64,000 bases of DNA. Source: Flavobacterium sp. HBTb2-11-1. GTDB lineage: Bacteria > Bacteroidota > Bacteroidia > Flavobacteriales > Flavobacteriaceae. The stretch is from positions 1-64,000 of the forward strand of contig NZ_WUMO01000001.1 of assembly GCF_009826975.1 (NCBI RefSeq), read 5' to 3'. Below the pieces are notes generated by a model, which searched no databases, was not told where the DNA came from, and worked only from the letters and a program-made list of their open reading frames with translations. Shown piece after piece: positions 52,439 through 61,953 of the stretch (positions within the stretch are counted from its first letter, which is position 1; each line of letters starts with the position of its first letter). The position numbers and the translations under genes are program-made.

Positions 52439-52972
52439 ATGGCAAGTACAAGAGCAGCAATTCGTTATGCAAAAGGAATTCTAGACTTAGCAAACTCTAA
52501 AGGTGTTGGCGAAGCTGTAAATAACGATATGAAAACAATTGCATCAGCAATTGAAAATAATTCGGAATTGAGTGCATTTATTCAAAACCAAACGACAAGA
52601 GTTGAGGTTAAAGAAAGTGCTCTTTTAGAAGTTTTCGCAAACGTAAATGATGTAACTAAAGGTTTATTTCATTTATTATTTGAAAATAAAAGATTTGAAA
52701 TTCTATATGCGATTGCAGTAGAATACAATAAATTATTTGATGAAAGTAACGGAGTTGAAACTGTAAAAGTTACAACTGCTATTCCAATGGACGCTGCTTT
52801 GGAAGCTAAAGTTTTAGCAAAAGTTGCAACTTTATCGGATAAAAAAATTACGATTGAAAATATAGTAGATCCTTCAATTATTGGTGGATTTATTTTAAGA
52901 ATAGGTGACAAGCAATACAATGCTTCTGTTGCAAACAGATTACAAGTATTAAAAAGAGAGTTAAGTAATTAG
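52439..52972 (+). CDS. atpH: ATP synthase F1 subunit delta (AtpH)
   Basis: A 177-aa delta subunit (OSCP). It starts STRAAIRYAKGILDLANSKG, the standard pattern, and has a C-terminal domain with DPSIIGGFILRIGDKQYNASVANRLQVLKREL. It links the b stalk to the alpha subunits. It is separated from atpF by 4 nt. Confidence 0.94.
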   Translation: MASTRAAIRYAKGILDLANSKGVGEAVNNDMKTIASAIENNSELSAFIQNQTTRVEVKESALLEVFANVNDVTKGLFHLLFENKRFEILYAIAVEYNKLFDESNGVETVKVTTAIPMDAALEAKVLAKVATLSDKKITIENIVDPSIIGGFILRIGDKQYNASVANRLQVLKRELSN

Positions 52973-53011
52973 TTTTTATAACACAAAAAAGTGTCTAAAT
53001 TATAAATTAAG

Positions 53012-54589
53012 ATGGCGGAAATCAAACCTGCTGAAATTTCAGCAATATTAAGAAAGCAAGTAGAAGGTTTTGAATCTGGTGCTACGCTAGAGGAAGTAGG
53101 AACAGTACTTCAAGTTGGAGACGGTATTGCTCGTGTTTACGGGCTATCTAATGTACAATATGGTGAGTTAGTAGAATTCGAGAACGGTATGGAAGGTATC
53201 GTATTGAATCTTGAAGAGGATAATGTTGGAGTTGTATTATTAGGACCATCAACTGGACTTAAAGAAGGATCTACTGCAAAAAGAACTCAACGTATTGCTT
53301 CTCTTAAAGTAGGTGAGCAAATGGTAGGACGTGTGGTTAACACTCTTGGTTTTCCAATTGATGGAAAAGGACCAATTGAAGGAACTTTATACGAAATGCC
53401 ATTGGAAAGAAAAGCACCTGGTGTTATCTTCCGTCAGCCAGTAACTGAGCCATTACAAACAGGAGTAAAAGCAGTTGATGCTATGATCCCAGTTGGTCGT
53501 GGACAGCGTGAGCTTGTTATTGGTGACCGTCAAACAGGTAAATCAACTGTTTGTATCGATACAATCTTAAATCAAAAAGAATTTTACGATGCAGGAAAAC
53601 CTGTATTCTGTATATATGTTGCAATTGGACAAAAAGCTTCAACTGTAGCAGGAATTGCAAAAATGTTAGAAGAAAAAGGAGCAATGGCTTATACAGTTAT
53701 CGTTGCTGCTAATGCTTCTGATCCAGCTCCAATGCAAGTTTACGCTCCATTCGCTGGTGCTGCAATTGGAGAGTACTTCAGAGATTCTGGTCGTCCAGCT
53801 CTTATCGTTTATGATGATTTATCTAAACAAGCTGTTGCTTACCGTGAGGTTTCTCTTTTATTAAGAAGACCACCGGGACGTGAGGCTTACCCTGGAGACG
53901 TTTTCTACTTACACTCTCGTTTATTAGAGCGTGCTTGTAAAGTAATCGCTGATGATGGTATCGCTAAAGGAATGAACGATTTACCAGATTCTATCAAATC
54001 TATCGTAAAAGGTGGCGGTTCATTAACTGCTTTACCAATTATCGAAACTCAAGCTGGTGACGTTTCTGCATATATCCCAACAAACGTAATCTCTATTACA
54101 GATGGTCAGATTTTCCTTGATGGAGATTTGTTCAACTCTGGAGTTCGTCCTGCAATTAACGTAGGTATCTCTGTATCTCGTGTTGGAGGTAATGCTCAAA
54201 TTAAGTCAATGAAAAAAGTTTCTGGAACTTTAAAATTAGACCAAGCTCAATTCCGTGAATTAGAAGCTTTCGCTAAATTTGGTTCTGACTTAGATTCTGT
54301 TACTTTAAACGTAATTGAAAAAGGTAAAAGAAACGTTGAGATTTTGAAACAAGGTTTAAATGATCCTTATACAGTTGAAAACCAAGTAGCTATTATCTAT
54401 GCTGGTTCTAAAAACTTATTAAGAAATGTTCCTGTTAATAAAGTAAAAGAATTCGAAGCAGATTTCTTAGCGTACTTAAACAGCAAACATAAAGATACAC
54501 TTAACGCTTTGAAAGCTGGTAAATTAGATGACGCTATTACTGACGTTATTGAAAAAGCAGCAAAAGAAATTTCAGCAAAATATAACTAA
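53012..54589 (+). CDS. atpA: ATP synthase F1 subunit alpha (AtpA)
   Basis: A 525-aa non-catalytic alpha subunit with a nucleotide site: Walker [10 protein letters not shown] (about 171-179) and [29 protein letters not shown] (about 263-291). The family signature [13 protein letters not shown] (about 380-392) and the C-terminal helical domain are complete. It is 39 nt downstream of atpH. Confidence 0.97.
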   Translation: MAEIKPAEISAILRKQVEGFESGATLEEVGTVLQVGDGIARVYGLSNVQYGELVEFENGMEGIVLNLEEDNVGVVLLGPSTGLKEGSTAKRTQRIASLKVGEQMVGRVVNTLGFPIDGKGPIEGTLYEMPLERKAPGVIFRQPVTEPLQTGVKAVDAMIPVGRGQRELVIGDRQTGKSTVCIDTILNQKEFYDAGKPVFCIYVAIGQKASTVAGIAKMLEEKGAMAYTVIVAANASDPAPMQVYAPFAGAAIGEYFRDSGRPALIVYDDLSKQAVAYREVSLLLRRPPGREAYPGDVFYLHSRLLERACKVIADDGIAKGMNDLPDSIKSIVKGGGSLTALPIIETQAGDVSAYIPTNVISITDGQIFLDGDLFNSGVRPAINVGISVSRVGGNAQIKSMKKVSGTLKLDQAQFRELEAFAKFGSDLDSVTLNVIEKGKRNVEILKQGLNDPYTVENQVAIIYAGSKNLLRNVPVNKVKEFEADFLAYLNSKHKDTLNALKAGKLDDAITDVIEKAAKEISAKYN

Positions 54590-54594
54590 TTATT

Positions 54595-54672
54595 AGTTGA
54601 CGGTTGTTGGTTGATTGTTTTTGGAATTATCCAAGTAACTAACAACCAACAACTAACAACCAACAACTACAA
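54595..54672. repeat. GTTGTTGG/CCAACAAC repeat between atpA and atpG
   Basis: Left part GGTTGTTGGTTG (54602-54613) and right part with repeated CAACCAACAACTAA words (54643-54669) are inverted relative to each other, so a hairpin can form. The right part is itself a short tandem repeat of CAACCAACAACTAA. It occupies nearly the whole gap between the two genes. Confidence 0.65.
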
Positions 54673-54675
54673 TAG

Positions 54676-55536
54676 ATGGCAAATTTAAAGGAAATCCGTA
54701 ATAGAATTACTTCCGTTTCATCGACGATGCAGATTACATCGGCTATGAAAATGGTTTCTGCTGCAAAGCTTAAGAAAGCACAAGATGCAATCACTGCAAT
54801 GCGTCCTTATGCCGAGAAATTAACGGAGTTATTGCAAGATCTTTCTGCTACACTAGAAGGTGAAGTAGGAGGAGATTACACTACACAACGTGAAGTAAAA
54901 AAAGTATTGTTAGTAGCTGTAACTTCAAACAGAGGTTTATGTGGTGCTTTCAATTCAAATATTATTAAAGAGATTAAAAATCGTACTGATTTTTATGCTG
55001 GAAAGCAAGTTGATGTTTTTGCCATTGGTAAAAAAGGAAGTGATGCTTTAAGCAAAACTCATAAAGTTCACGGTCATCATAATGCAATTTTTGATCATTT
55101 GACATTTGAAAATGTTGCTGGAATTGCGGATGATTTGACACAAAAGTTTTTAACTGGAGAATATGACAGAATTGAGTTAGTTTACAATCAGTTTAAAAAT
55201 GCTGCAACTCAAATTGTTCAAGTAGAACAGTTTTTACCGTTAGCTCCTATTAATACTGATAAAGCTGCAGCTTCTGGAGATTATATTTTTGAACCAGGAA
55301 AAGAAGAAATTGTATTGGCTTTAATTCCAAAGTCTTTAAAAACACAATTGTATAAAGGTATCCGCGATTCATTTGCCTCTGAGCATGGAGCACGTATGAC
55401 TGCTATGCACAAAGCAACAGATAACGCAACAGCTTTAAGAAACCAATTGAAATTAACTTATAACAAAGCTCGTCAAGCTGCGATTACAAGTGAGATTTTA
55501 GAAATCGTTGGTGGAGCAGAAGCTTTAAATGGATAA
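54676..55536 (+). CDS. atpG: ATP synthase F1 subunit gamma (AtpG)
   Basis: A 286-aa rotor subunit. The N-terminal helix is LKEIRNRITSVSSTMQITSAMKMVSAAKL. The Rossmann-like middle has VTSNRGLCGAFNSNI (about 83-97), and the C-terminal helix ends SEHGARMTAMHKATDNA... ITSEILEIVGGAEAL. It is the last atp gene here: atpD and atpC, which encode beta and epsilon, are absent and lie elsewhere, as is known for Bacteroidota. A strong terminator follows. Confidence 0.96.
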   Translation: MANLKEIRNRITSVSSTMQITSAMKMVSAAKLKKAQDAITAMRPYAEKLTELLQDLSATLEGEVGGDYTTQREVKKVLLVAVTSNRGLCGAFNSNIIKEIKNRTDFYAGKQVDVFAIGKKGSDALSKTHKVHGHHNAIFDHLTFENVAGIADDLTQKFLTGEYDRIELVYNQFKNAATQIVQVEQFLPLAPINTDKAAASGDYIFEPGKEEIVLALIPKSLKTQLYKGIRDSFASEHGARMTAMHKATDNATALRNQLKLTYNKARQAAITSEILEIVGGAEALNG

Positions 55537-55558
55537 TCTATTACATAATAAATAAAAA

Positions 55559-55590
55559 GAAAGCCAGCTAATGCTGGCTTTTCTTTTTTA
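55559..55590 (+). terminator. Terminator of the atp operon
   Basis: AAGCCAGC (55561-55568) pairs with GCTGGCTT (55573-55580) over loop TAAT, followed by a T-rich run. Confidence 0.88.
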
Positions 55591-55619
55591 TTGGAAGTTT
55601 TATTCTTTTTTAAAAATAC

Positions 55620-55680
55620 TTTTATAAAATGGTGATTCTCAAATTATAGTTAAGTTGAGAATCACTACCATTTTATAAAA
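55620..55680. repeat. Long imperfect inverted repeat
   Basis: Left arm at 55620-55642 (begins TTTTATAAAATGGTGATTC) is mirrored by the right arm at 55655-55680 with a 3-nt insertion, around a 12-nt loop. It lies between the atp terminator and the 89-bp repeat array. No gene overlaps it. Confidence 0.75.
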
Positions 55681-55699
55681 ATAGACAGATTAAATCTGT

Positions 55700-55968
55700 G
55701 TGCTTTGTCTTTCATGGGAACAAACTAGCTTTATTAATCCCAATGCTCTGTTTTTTTGAGGGTTACAATACAGCAGAATCAATCCCTTGTGCTTTGTCTT
55801 TTGTGGGAACAAACAAGCTTTATCAGTCCCAGTGCTCTGTTTTTATTAGGGTTACAATACAGCTGAATCAATCCCTTATGCTTTGTCTTTTATGGGAACA
55901 AACAAGCTTTATCAGTCCCAGTGCTTTCTTTTTTTGAAGGGTTGTATCTAGCTTTCCCAATCCCTTTG
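55700..55968. repeat. Three tandem 89-bp repeats made of six 44-45-bp half-units
   Basis: GCTTTGTCTT recurs at 55702, 55791 and 55880, an exact 89-bp period; copy 3 is diverged after about 45 bp. Each 89-bp unit has two half-units sharing TGCTnTGTnTTT, then GGG, CAA, AGCT, ATCA and TCCC at like spacing, so the array grew by doubling and then tripling. GGGA...TCCC ends could form weak hairpins. The open frame through it (55698-55937) has no start signal and reflects the period of the repeat. Confidence 0.9.
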
Positions 55969-56174
55969 TAACAAATTTAAAAAAAGACTGTTAAAAAAAT
56001 GTTACATAATTTTCATCTCTATTTTATATATTTCACATGTTGTGTTAAAAAATCATACATAATTATCTTAATATAAGTGTTTTAAGAATAGTTTATGTCA
56101 AGGATTTTCTTTTTTTGTTAAGTTTAATTTATTTTCAAAGAGCAAAAACCTGTTCTCCTAGTCTATATTTTAAG

Positions 56175-56182
56175 TATTTTTG
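56175..56182 (+). promoter_or_regulatory. Promoter -7 box of the GNAT gene
   Basis: TATTTTTG matches TAnnTTTG, 19 nt upstream of the ATG at 56202. Confidence 0.5.
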
Positions 56183-56201
56183 AATCCTATTTCTATAAAC
56201 A

Positions 56202-56648
56202 ATGGCCTTACAAATAAAAGAGCTTAGAACCATTGAAGATATGGTAGCTCAAATCCATACGATTCGATTTTTATATCCCAATCTCTCTCTTGAAAAATAT
56301 GAAACATTTCTCGCTGAAATGCTTCCGCATAATTATATTCAAATTGCAGTATTTGAAGATAACATTTGTCTGGGTCTAACAGGCTGTTGGTCGGCAACAA
56401 AACTTTGGACAGGAAAATATCTTGAGATTGACAATTTTGTCGTTAATCCAGAATATCGATCTAAAGGAATCGGGAAAATGCTTACCGATTATGTTGATAA
56501 AAAAGCTATCGAATTAAATTGCAGCAGTATCGTTTTGGACGCATTTACTGGAAATTTCGGTGCTCATCGATTTTATTATAATCAGGGTTACGCTCCGAGA
56601 GGATTTCATTTTGTAAAAATTTTGGACGAAAAGAAGTTAACGGTTTAA
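56202..56648 (+). CDS. GNAT family N-acetyltransferase
   Basis: A 148-aa acetyltransferase. Strand and loop motifs are NFVVNPEYRSKGIGKMLTDYVDKKAIEL (about 76-103), containing the acetyl-CoA loop RSKGIG, and IVLDAFTGNFGAHRFYYNQGYAPRGFHF (about 109-136). The substrate is unknown. Length fits a single GNAT domain. It has its own promoter box and ends 95 nt before the flippase gene. Confidence 0.9.
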   Translation: MALQIKELRTIEDMVAQIHTIRFLYPNLSLEKYETFLAEMLPHNYIQIAVFEDNICLGLTGCWSATKLWTGKYLEIDNFVVNPEYRSKGIGKMLTDYVDKKAIELNCSSIVLDAFTGNFGAHRFYYNQGYAPRGFHFVKILDEKKLTV

Positions 56649-56708
56649 AAACAATCAGAAGTTTTCTTTATTGCATCAACAAAAGCACCATTAAACAAAA
56701 GAAATGGT

Positions 56709-56716
56709 TATTTTTG
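56709..56716 (+). promoter_or_regulatory. Promoter -7 box of the flippase-dut operon
   Basis: TATTTTTG at 56709-56716 matches TAnnTTTG, 27 nt upstream of the TTG start of the flippase-like gene. No clear -33 element. Confidence 0.5.
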
Positions 56717-56743
56717 TCTTACAAACATTATTAGAATTATATT

Positions 56744-58204
56744 TTGGGATTATATAAAAATCTATTCAAACAAACGGCAATTTACGGACTGGCTACGGTT
56801 TTACCAAGAATGCTGAGTTTTTTATTAGTGAGATTATATACTGGAATTTTGCCTACAGCAGAGTATGGTGAAGTTTCGATTGTATTGTCTTGGATGGTTT
56901 TCTTTAATGTGGTTCTTTCTTACGGAATGGAAACTGCATTTTTTAGATTTTACAGTGCTGAAGAAGATAAGAAAAATGTAATCGCAACATCTACCATTTC
57001 AATATTTTGGACTTCTATAATTTTTCTTTTCGCTGGATTGATTTTTAGAAACACATTGGCAAATCTTGCTGAAGTAGATGTTCAATATATTACCTATACT
57101 ATTTGGATTTTGGTTTTAGATGCATTGGTTTTAATTCCATTCTCAAAACTTAGGGCAAATCAGAGGCCAATGGTTTATGCCGCTATTAAAATTGGAAATG
57201 TTGTAATAAACTTATTGCTGAATATATTTTTCCTAATGTATCTTCCAAAATTGGCAGATTCAAACCCGAATTCTATTTGGGATAATTTGTATGTGCAAAA
57301 TTTCCAGATTGCGTATATTTTCATTGCAAACCTTCTAGCTAGTTTGGCGACATTTATTGTGCTTTCTCCAAATTATCTTTCGCTTGGGAGAAAATTCGAT
57401 CCAGTGCTTTGGAAAAAAATGATGAAATACGGACTTCCAATTTTGGTTGCTGGATTGGCTTTTGCTGTCAACGAACATTTCGATAAAATCTTGTTGGGTT
57501 ATTTACTTCCTGAAAATTTAGCAAAATCTGAAGTTGGAGCATATTCAGCGTGTTACAAATTAGGATTATTTATGGTTCTTTTTGCGACAGCTTTCAGATT
57601 AGGAATTGAGCCTTTCTTTTTTAGCCACGCAAAAAATGAAAACGCACCGCAGACTTATGCCGTTATTACCAAGTATTTTGTGATTTTAGGATCGTTGATT
57701 TTATTGGGTGTAATTGTTTTTGCGGACGTTTTAAAATATTTGTTATTAGACAACAAATCATATTGGGAAGCAATGAAAGTCGTGCCACTCATTATTTTGG
57801 CAAATTTCTTTTTGGGTATTTACAACAATTTATCGGTTTGGTATAAACTTACTGATAAAACACAAATTGGAGCATACATATCTATTGTGGGCGCCATTGT
57901 AACTTTGATTTTAAATTATCTATTAATTCCGAAATATAGCTATTACGGATCTGCAATTGCAACTATTTCAGCTTATGGAAGCATGATGCTTATTTCTTAT
58001 GTTTTAGGAAATAAATATTATCCGATTCCTTATGATATGAACAAGATTGGTGCTTATTTAGGCGTTTCCATATTATTTTCAATAATCTCATTTTACGGAT
58101 TTAGAGAAAAATATTATGTTGGAATTCCGTTGCTTTTAGCTTTTATGTATCTCGTATATCATTTTGAAAAAGATACCGTAAAAGGAATAATGAAGAGAAA
58201 ATAA
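56744..58204 (+). CDS. Lipopolysaccharide/oligosaccharide flippase (MOP superfamily)
   Basis: A 486-aa protein with about 14 helices. The N-terminus GLYKNLFKQTAIYGLATVLPRMLSFLL and RLYTGILPTAEYGEVSIV are typical of Wzx/MATE-like polysaccharide transporters. It likely moves a lipid-linked sugar across the inner membrane; it is distinct from the Wzx-like gene at 27 kb. The start is TTG at 56744. It heads a run of co-oriented genes (dut, nucleotidyltransferase and others). Confidence 0.85.
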   Translation: MGLYKNLFKQTAIYGLATVLPRMLSFLLVRLYTGILPTAEYGEVSIVLSWMVFFNVVLSYGMETAFFRFYSAEEDKKNVIATSTISIFWTSIIFLFAGLIFRNTLANLAEVDVQYITYTIWILVLDALVLIPFSKLRANQRPMVYAAIKIGNVVINLLLNIFFLMYLPKLADSNPNSIWDNLYVQNFQIAYIFIANLLASLATFIVLSPNYLSLGRKFDPVLWKKMMKYGLPILVAGLAFAVNEHFDKILLGYLLPENLAKSEVGAYSACYKLGLFMVLFATAFRLGIEPFFFSHAKNENAPQTYAVITKYFVILGSLILLGVIVFADVLKYLLLDNKSYWEAMKVVPLIILANFFLGIYNNLSVWYKLTDKTQIGAYISIVGAIVTLILNYLLIPKYSYYGSAIATISAYGSMMLISYVLGNKYYPIPYDMNKIGAYLGVSILFSIISFYGFREKYYVGIPLLLAFMYLVYHFEKDTVKGIMKRK

Positions 58205-58231
58205 GACGTTTTAAGAAAATTATATTCAAAA

Positions 58232-58666
58232 ATGAAAATTCAAATTATCAATAAATCACAGCACGATTTACCAAATTACGAAACGATTGCTTCTGCAGGA
58301 ATGGATCTTCGTGCCAATATTATAGAACCTATCACGTTAAAACCTTTAGAAAGAACCATTGTAAAAACAGGACTTTTTATCGAGTTGCCAATCGGTTATG
58401 AAGCACAAGTAAGACCAAGAAGCGGCTTGGCTGCAAAAAAAGGTGTAACAGTTTTAAATTCGCCAGGAACAGTTGATGCAGATTACAGAGGAGAAATCGG
58501 AGTAATTTTAGTAAATTTATCTAATGACGATTTTGTAATCGAAAATGGAGAACGAATCGCGCAGTTGATTATTGCAAAACACGAAAGAGCTGAATGGATT
58601 GAAGTTGAAACACTTTCTGAGACATCAAGAGGTGAAGGAGGCTTTGGAAGCACAGGAGTGAAATAA
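58232..58666 (+). CDS. dut: dUTP diphosphatase (Dut)
   Basis: A 144-aa trimeric dUTPase that hydrolyses dUTP to dUMP and pyrophosphate. All five motifs are present: AGMDLRA (22-28), [11 protein letters not shown] (about 63-73), [17 protein letters not shown] (about 80-96), RIAQLII (about 105-111) and [10 protein letters not shown] (about 133-142). Length is standard. It starts 27 nt after the flippase gene. Confidence 0.97.
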   Translation: MKIQIINKSQHDLPNYETIASAGMDLRANIIEPITLKPLERTIVKTGLFIELPIGYEAQVRPRSGLAAKKGVTVLNSPGTVDADYRGEIGVILVNLSNDDFVIENGERIAQLIIAKHERAEWIEVETLSETSRGEGGFGSTGVK

Positions 58667-58723
58667 AAAAAGGATGACCAAACCCAACGAAGATTTTAAT
58701 CTTCACATAAAATCAAGTAAATA

Positions 58724-59740
58724 ATGAAAATAATTGTGCCAATGGCAGGCCGAGGATCAAGATTGAGGCCTCATACATTAACGGTTCCAAAGCCGTTAAT
58801 TCCAGTTGCAGGAAAATCTATCGTACACCGTTTAGTTGAAGATATTGCCAAAATATTAAAAGAACCAATTGAAGAAGTTGCTTTTATTTTAGGAGATGAG
58901 GCTTTCTTTGGAGATGACGTTGTAGCAAGTTTAGAAGATCTAGCAAAAGGATTAGGAGCAAAAGCTTCAATCTATCGTCAAGATCAGCCACTAGGAACTG
59001 GACACGCTATTATGTGTGCCAAAGAATCTCTTTCTGGTCCAGCTGTAATTGCTTATGCAGATACTTTAATTAGAGCAGATTTTGAATTAGATCCAGAAGC
59101 AGATGCTGTAATTTGGGTAAAACAAGTAGATCAGCCAGAAGCTTTTGGCGTGGTTAAGCTGAACCAAAATAATGAAATTATAGAATTGGTCGAGAAACCA
59201 AAAGAATTTGTTAGCGACTTGGCCGTTATCGGAATTTATTATTTTAAAGAAGTTGGAATCTTAAGAAATGAACTTCAAAATGTTTTAGATAATAATATTC
59301 AGAATGGTGGAGAATACCAGATTAATGATGGTATCAAAGCGATGATGGCAAACGGAAAAGTTTTTAAAACTGGAAGCGTTGATGAATGGATGGATTGCGG
59401 CAATAAGGATGTTACGGTTGAAACCAATACAAGAATGCTTGGTTTTCTTCACAATGACGGAGAGCATTTAGTAGATTATGGTGTGACTTTAGAAAATTCA
59501 ACAATTATTCCTCCTTGTTATATTGGAGAAAATGTGGTTTTAAAAAATACTACGATCGGTCCAAATGTTTCGCTTGGAAAAGGATGCCACGTATCAGACA
59601 GTACAATCAAAAACAGTTTGATTCAGACTTATTCTCAAATTAAAAATGCTGCTTTAGATAATGCAATGATCGGAAACCATGTGAGTTACGATGGCAAATT
59701 TACAAGCATCAGTATTGGAGATTACGCTGTTTTAGAATAA
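58724..59740 (+). CDS. Sugar-phosphate nucleotidyltransferase
   Basis: A 338-aa enzyme with an N-terminal NTP-transferase domain (about 1-240): VPMAGRGSRLRPHTLTVPKPLIPVAGKS has the GxGxRLxPLT-like activation loop. Catalytic-site segments are LGTGHAIMCAKESL, YADTLIRADFEL and VEKPKEF. The C-terminal part is a hexapeptide left-handed helix (about 255-330, CYIGENVVLKNTTIGPNVSLGKG). It makes an NDP-sugar, but the sugar cannot be told from sequence. Neighbouring flippase genes fit an envelope role. Confidence 0.9.
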   Translation: MKIIVPMAGRGSRLRPHTLTVPKPLIPVAGKSIVHRLVEDIAKILKEPIEEVAFILGDEAFFGDDVVASLEDLAKGLGAKASIYRQDQPLGTGHAIMCAKESLSGPAVIAYADTLIRADFELDPEADAVIWVKQVDQPEAFGVVKLNQNNEIIELVEKPKEFVSDLAVIGIYYFKEVGILRNELQNVLDNNIQNGGEYQINDGIKAMMANGKVFKTGSVDEWMDCGNKDVTVETNTRMLGFLHNDGEHLVDYGVTLENSTIIPPCYIGENVVLKNTTIGPNVSLGKGCHVSDSTIKNSLIQTYSQIKNAALDNAMIGNHVSYDGKFTSISIGDYAVLE

Positions 59741-59789
59741 AATAAAAAATTAAGAAAGTTTCGTTTTGTTTAAAAGGTAATTTTTAGAA

Positions 59790-61142
59790 ATGATTAAAAA
59801 AAGAGTTTTCACAATATTGGTTTTTGCTTTATTCAGCACACCATTTTCGGTTTTTGCACAGACAGAACCCGAGGATATTGCTATGGCAACAGATGAATAT
59901 CAAGACTCATTTTATGAATCATTAAAACAAAAAGGAATTGAAAATTATGATAAAGCTATTGTATCATTGGAGAAATGTATTAAACTTAAACCCAATGATG
60001 CAGTTGCTTATTTTGAATTAGGAAAAAACTATTTTGCGCTGAAAGAATATCAAAATGCACAGACTGCTTTTGAAAAAGCGGCACAGCTTGATCCTAAAAA
60101 TAAATGGTTCTGGCTTGGAATTTACGATGTAAGTTACGAGACAAAAAACTATCCTTTGGCGATTGAAATTATTCAAAAAATAATTGTTTTTGACGAAGAA
60201 TATAAAGACGATTTGATTTCGTTGTACATGATTACCAATCAGTATGACAAGGCATTGACAGCGATTAATGAAATGAACGATAAGTTCGGAAAATCTTCTG
60301 ATCGTGAAATTTATAAAGCTCAGATTTTATCCCAAGGAAAATATCAGAATGCTGAAATTGATAATCTAATTCAGCAGATTAAAAAAGATCCAAAAGAAGA
60401 ATCCAATTATTTGAATCTTATTTTATTGTATTCAAAAAACAATGAAAATGAGAAATCGCTTGAAGTAGCAAAACAGCTGGCAAAAGAAATTCCAAATTCA
60501 GAATGGGGACAGGTAAGTTTGTTCAAAACTTACTTAGATGCCAATCAGGCAGATAAAGCTATAAAATCGATGAATGTGATTTTAGCAAGTTCAAAAATCG
60601 ATTCAAAAATCAAACATAGAACTTTGAATGAGTTTTTGATTTATGTAAATAAAAATCCACAGTATGCTGCCGATTTAGAAAAAGCTATTTCTTATTTTGA
60701 TAATGATAAGAATGTAGATGTGGCCAAAGAAATTGGAAAATTTTATCATAGCAAGGGACAGTTTGAAAATGCTATTAAATATTATGAAAAAGATTTAAGC
60801 GCCAATTCAGATACAGATCTTGAAACCAATATGCTATTGCTGGAAGCTTATGCCCAAGCAAAACAATACGAGCCAATGACCAAAAGAGCCATGATGCTGA
60901 TTGAAGTTTATCCAAGTCAGGCTCAGTTTTATTATTATGCTGGTTTAGGAAGCAATCAGCAGAAACAATTTAAAAATGCAAAAACCGTCTTAGAAATGGG
61001 TCTTGATTATGTAGTGGATGACGTAAAATTAGAATCAAATTTTAATATTCAATTAGGAGAGGCATACAATGGATTGGGAGATGCAAAGAAAAAAGAGGAA
61101 TACTTTTTGAAGGCAAATGAATTATTAAAAAAGAAAAAATAA
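59790..61142 (+). CDS. Secreted tetratricopeptide-repeat protein
   Basis: A 450-aa protein with a Sec signal peptide (MIKKRVFTILVFALFSTPFSVFAQ, cleavage near 24). TPR repeats follow from about 38 (YDKAIVSLEKCIKLKPNDAVAYFELGKNYFALKEY and others) to the C-terminus. It is probably periplasmic and a scaffold for envelope proteins. It starts 49 nt after the nucleotidyltransferase gene and precedes the DUF4292 lipoprotein by 7 nt. Conserved in flavobacteria with its two downstream neighbours. Confidence 0.87.
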   Translation: MIKKRVFTILVFALFSTPFSVFAQTEPEDIAMATDEYQDSFYESLKQKGIENYDKAIVSLEKCIKLKPNDAVAYFELGKNYFALKEYQNAQTAFEKAAQLDPKNKWFWLGIYDVSYETKNYPLAIEIIQKIIVFDEEYKDDLISLYMITNQYDKALTAINEMNDKFGKSSDREIYKAQILSQGKYQNAEIDNLIQQIKKDPKEESNYLNLILLYSKNNENEKSLEVAKQLAKEIPNSEWGQVSLFKTYLDANQADKAIKSMNVILASSKIDSKIKHRTLNEFLIYVNKNPQYAADLEKAISYFDNDKNVDVAKEIGKFYHSKGQFENAIKYYEKDLSANSDTDLETNMLLLEAYAQAKQYEPMTKRAMMLIEVYPSQAQFYYYAGLGSNQQKQFKNAKTVLEMGLDYVVDDVKLESNFNIQLGEAYNGLGDAKKKEEYFLKANELLKKKK

Positions 61143-61149
61143 AATTTAG

Positions 61150-61929
61150 ATGAAAAAATATATATCAATACTAGTATTGTCTATTGCCGTAATTTCATGC
61201 AAATCTAAAGCAGTAGCAGTGCAAGGAAATACAGGCCAGACTATTGTAGAGAAAGAAGACAAAAAAGTAATCGAAAAGCACTATGACAACAAATTAGATT
61301 TTTCGACTTTGTACATAAAAGCGAGTGCAAGATATGCTGATGAAAAACAAAGCCAAAATGTTACTGCCGAAATTAGAATCGAAAAAGACAAACAGATTTT
61401 AATAAGTGTTCGTTTCTTAGGAATCACAATGGCTAAAGCTTTAATAACACCTTCTGCAGTAAGTTATTATGAAAAAATGAACGGGACTTATTATGAAGGT
61501 GATTTTACAAGTTTAAGCAAATGGTTGGGAACAGATTTAGATTATTCTAAAGTTCAAAATTTATTAATAGGAGAAGCTTTTGACGATTTAAGAAAAGGAA
61601 AATATACGCAGACAATTGTAGATAATCTTTTTAGATTTGATGAAGAAAAGGATGCCAATTTAAAAAAGACCTTTTTCTTAGATGGAGAAAAATATTTAAT
61701 CCAGAAAGAAGAGATTTCGCAGCCGTCTGAAAACAGAACATTGCAAATAGCGTATTCTGACACTAAAAATTTTGATCAGGGAGTATTACCGACAAGTATA
61801 GAAATCAATGCTGTTCAGCCAAAAGGCAAAACAAGTATTAATTTAAATTACAACAACATTTCATTTAATGAAGAACTTTCTTTTCCGTATAGTGTTCCAA
61901 GCGGTTATAAAAAAGTTACAATTAAGTAA
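61150..61929 (+). CDS. DUF4292 lipoprotein
   Basis: A 259-aa protein with a lipoprotein signal (LSIAVISC-KS, Cys17). The DUF4292 domain has LDFSTLYIKASARYADEKQ and SVRFLGITMAKALITPSAVSYYEKMNGTYYEGDF. It resembles LolB-like barrels in layout and may shuttle lipoproteins or lipids in the periplasm; this is inference. It lies between the TPR and EnvC-like genes, 7 nt after the former and 24 nt before the latter. Confidence 0.88.
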   Translation: MKKYISILVLSIAVISCKSKAVAVQGNTGQTIVEKEDKKVIEKHYDNKLDFSTLYIKASARYADEKQSQNVTAEIRIEKDKQILISVRFLGITMAKALITPSAVSYYEKMNGTYYEGDFTSLSKWLGTDLDYSKVQNLLIGEAFDDLRKGKYTQTIVDNLFRFDEEKDANLKKTFFLDGEKYLIQKEEISQPSENRTLQIAYSDTKNFDQGVLPTSIEINAVQPKGKTSINLNYNNISFNEELSFPYSVPSGYKKVTIK

Positions 61930-61953
61930 ATTTGCAAAAATAAAAACAGAAAC

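Noticed and set aside
55698..55937. Plus-strand 79-aa open frame in the 89-bp array
   Set aside because: The frame runs through the repeats with frame shifts in unit reading (89 is not a multiple of 3) and shows no protein pattern.
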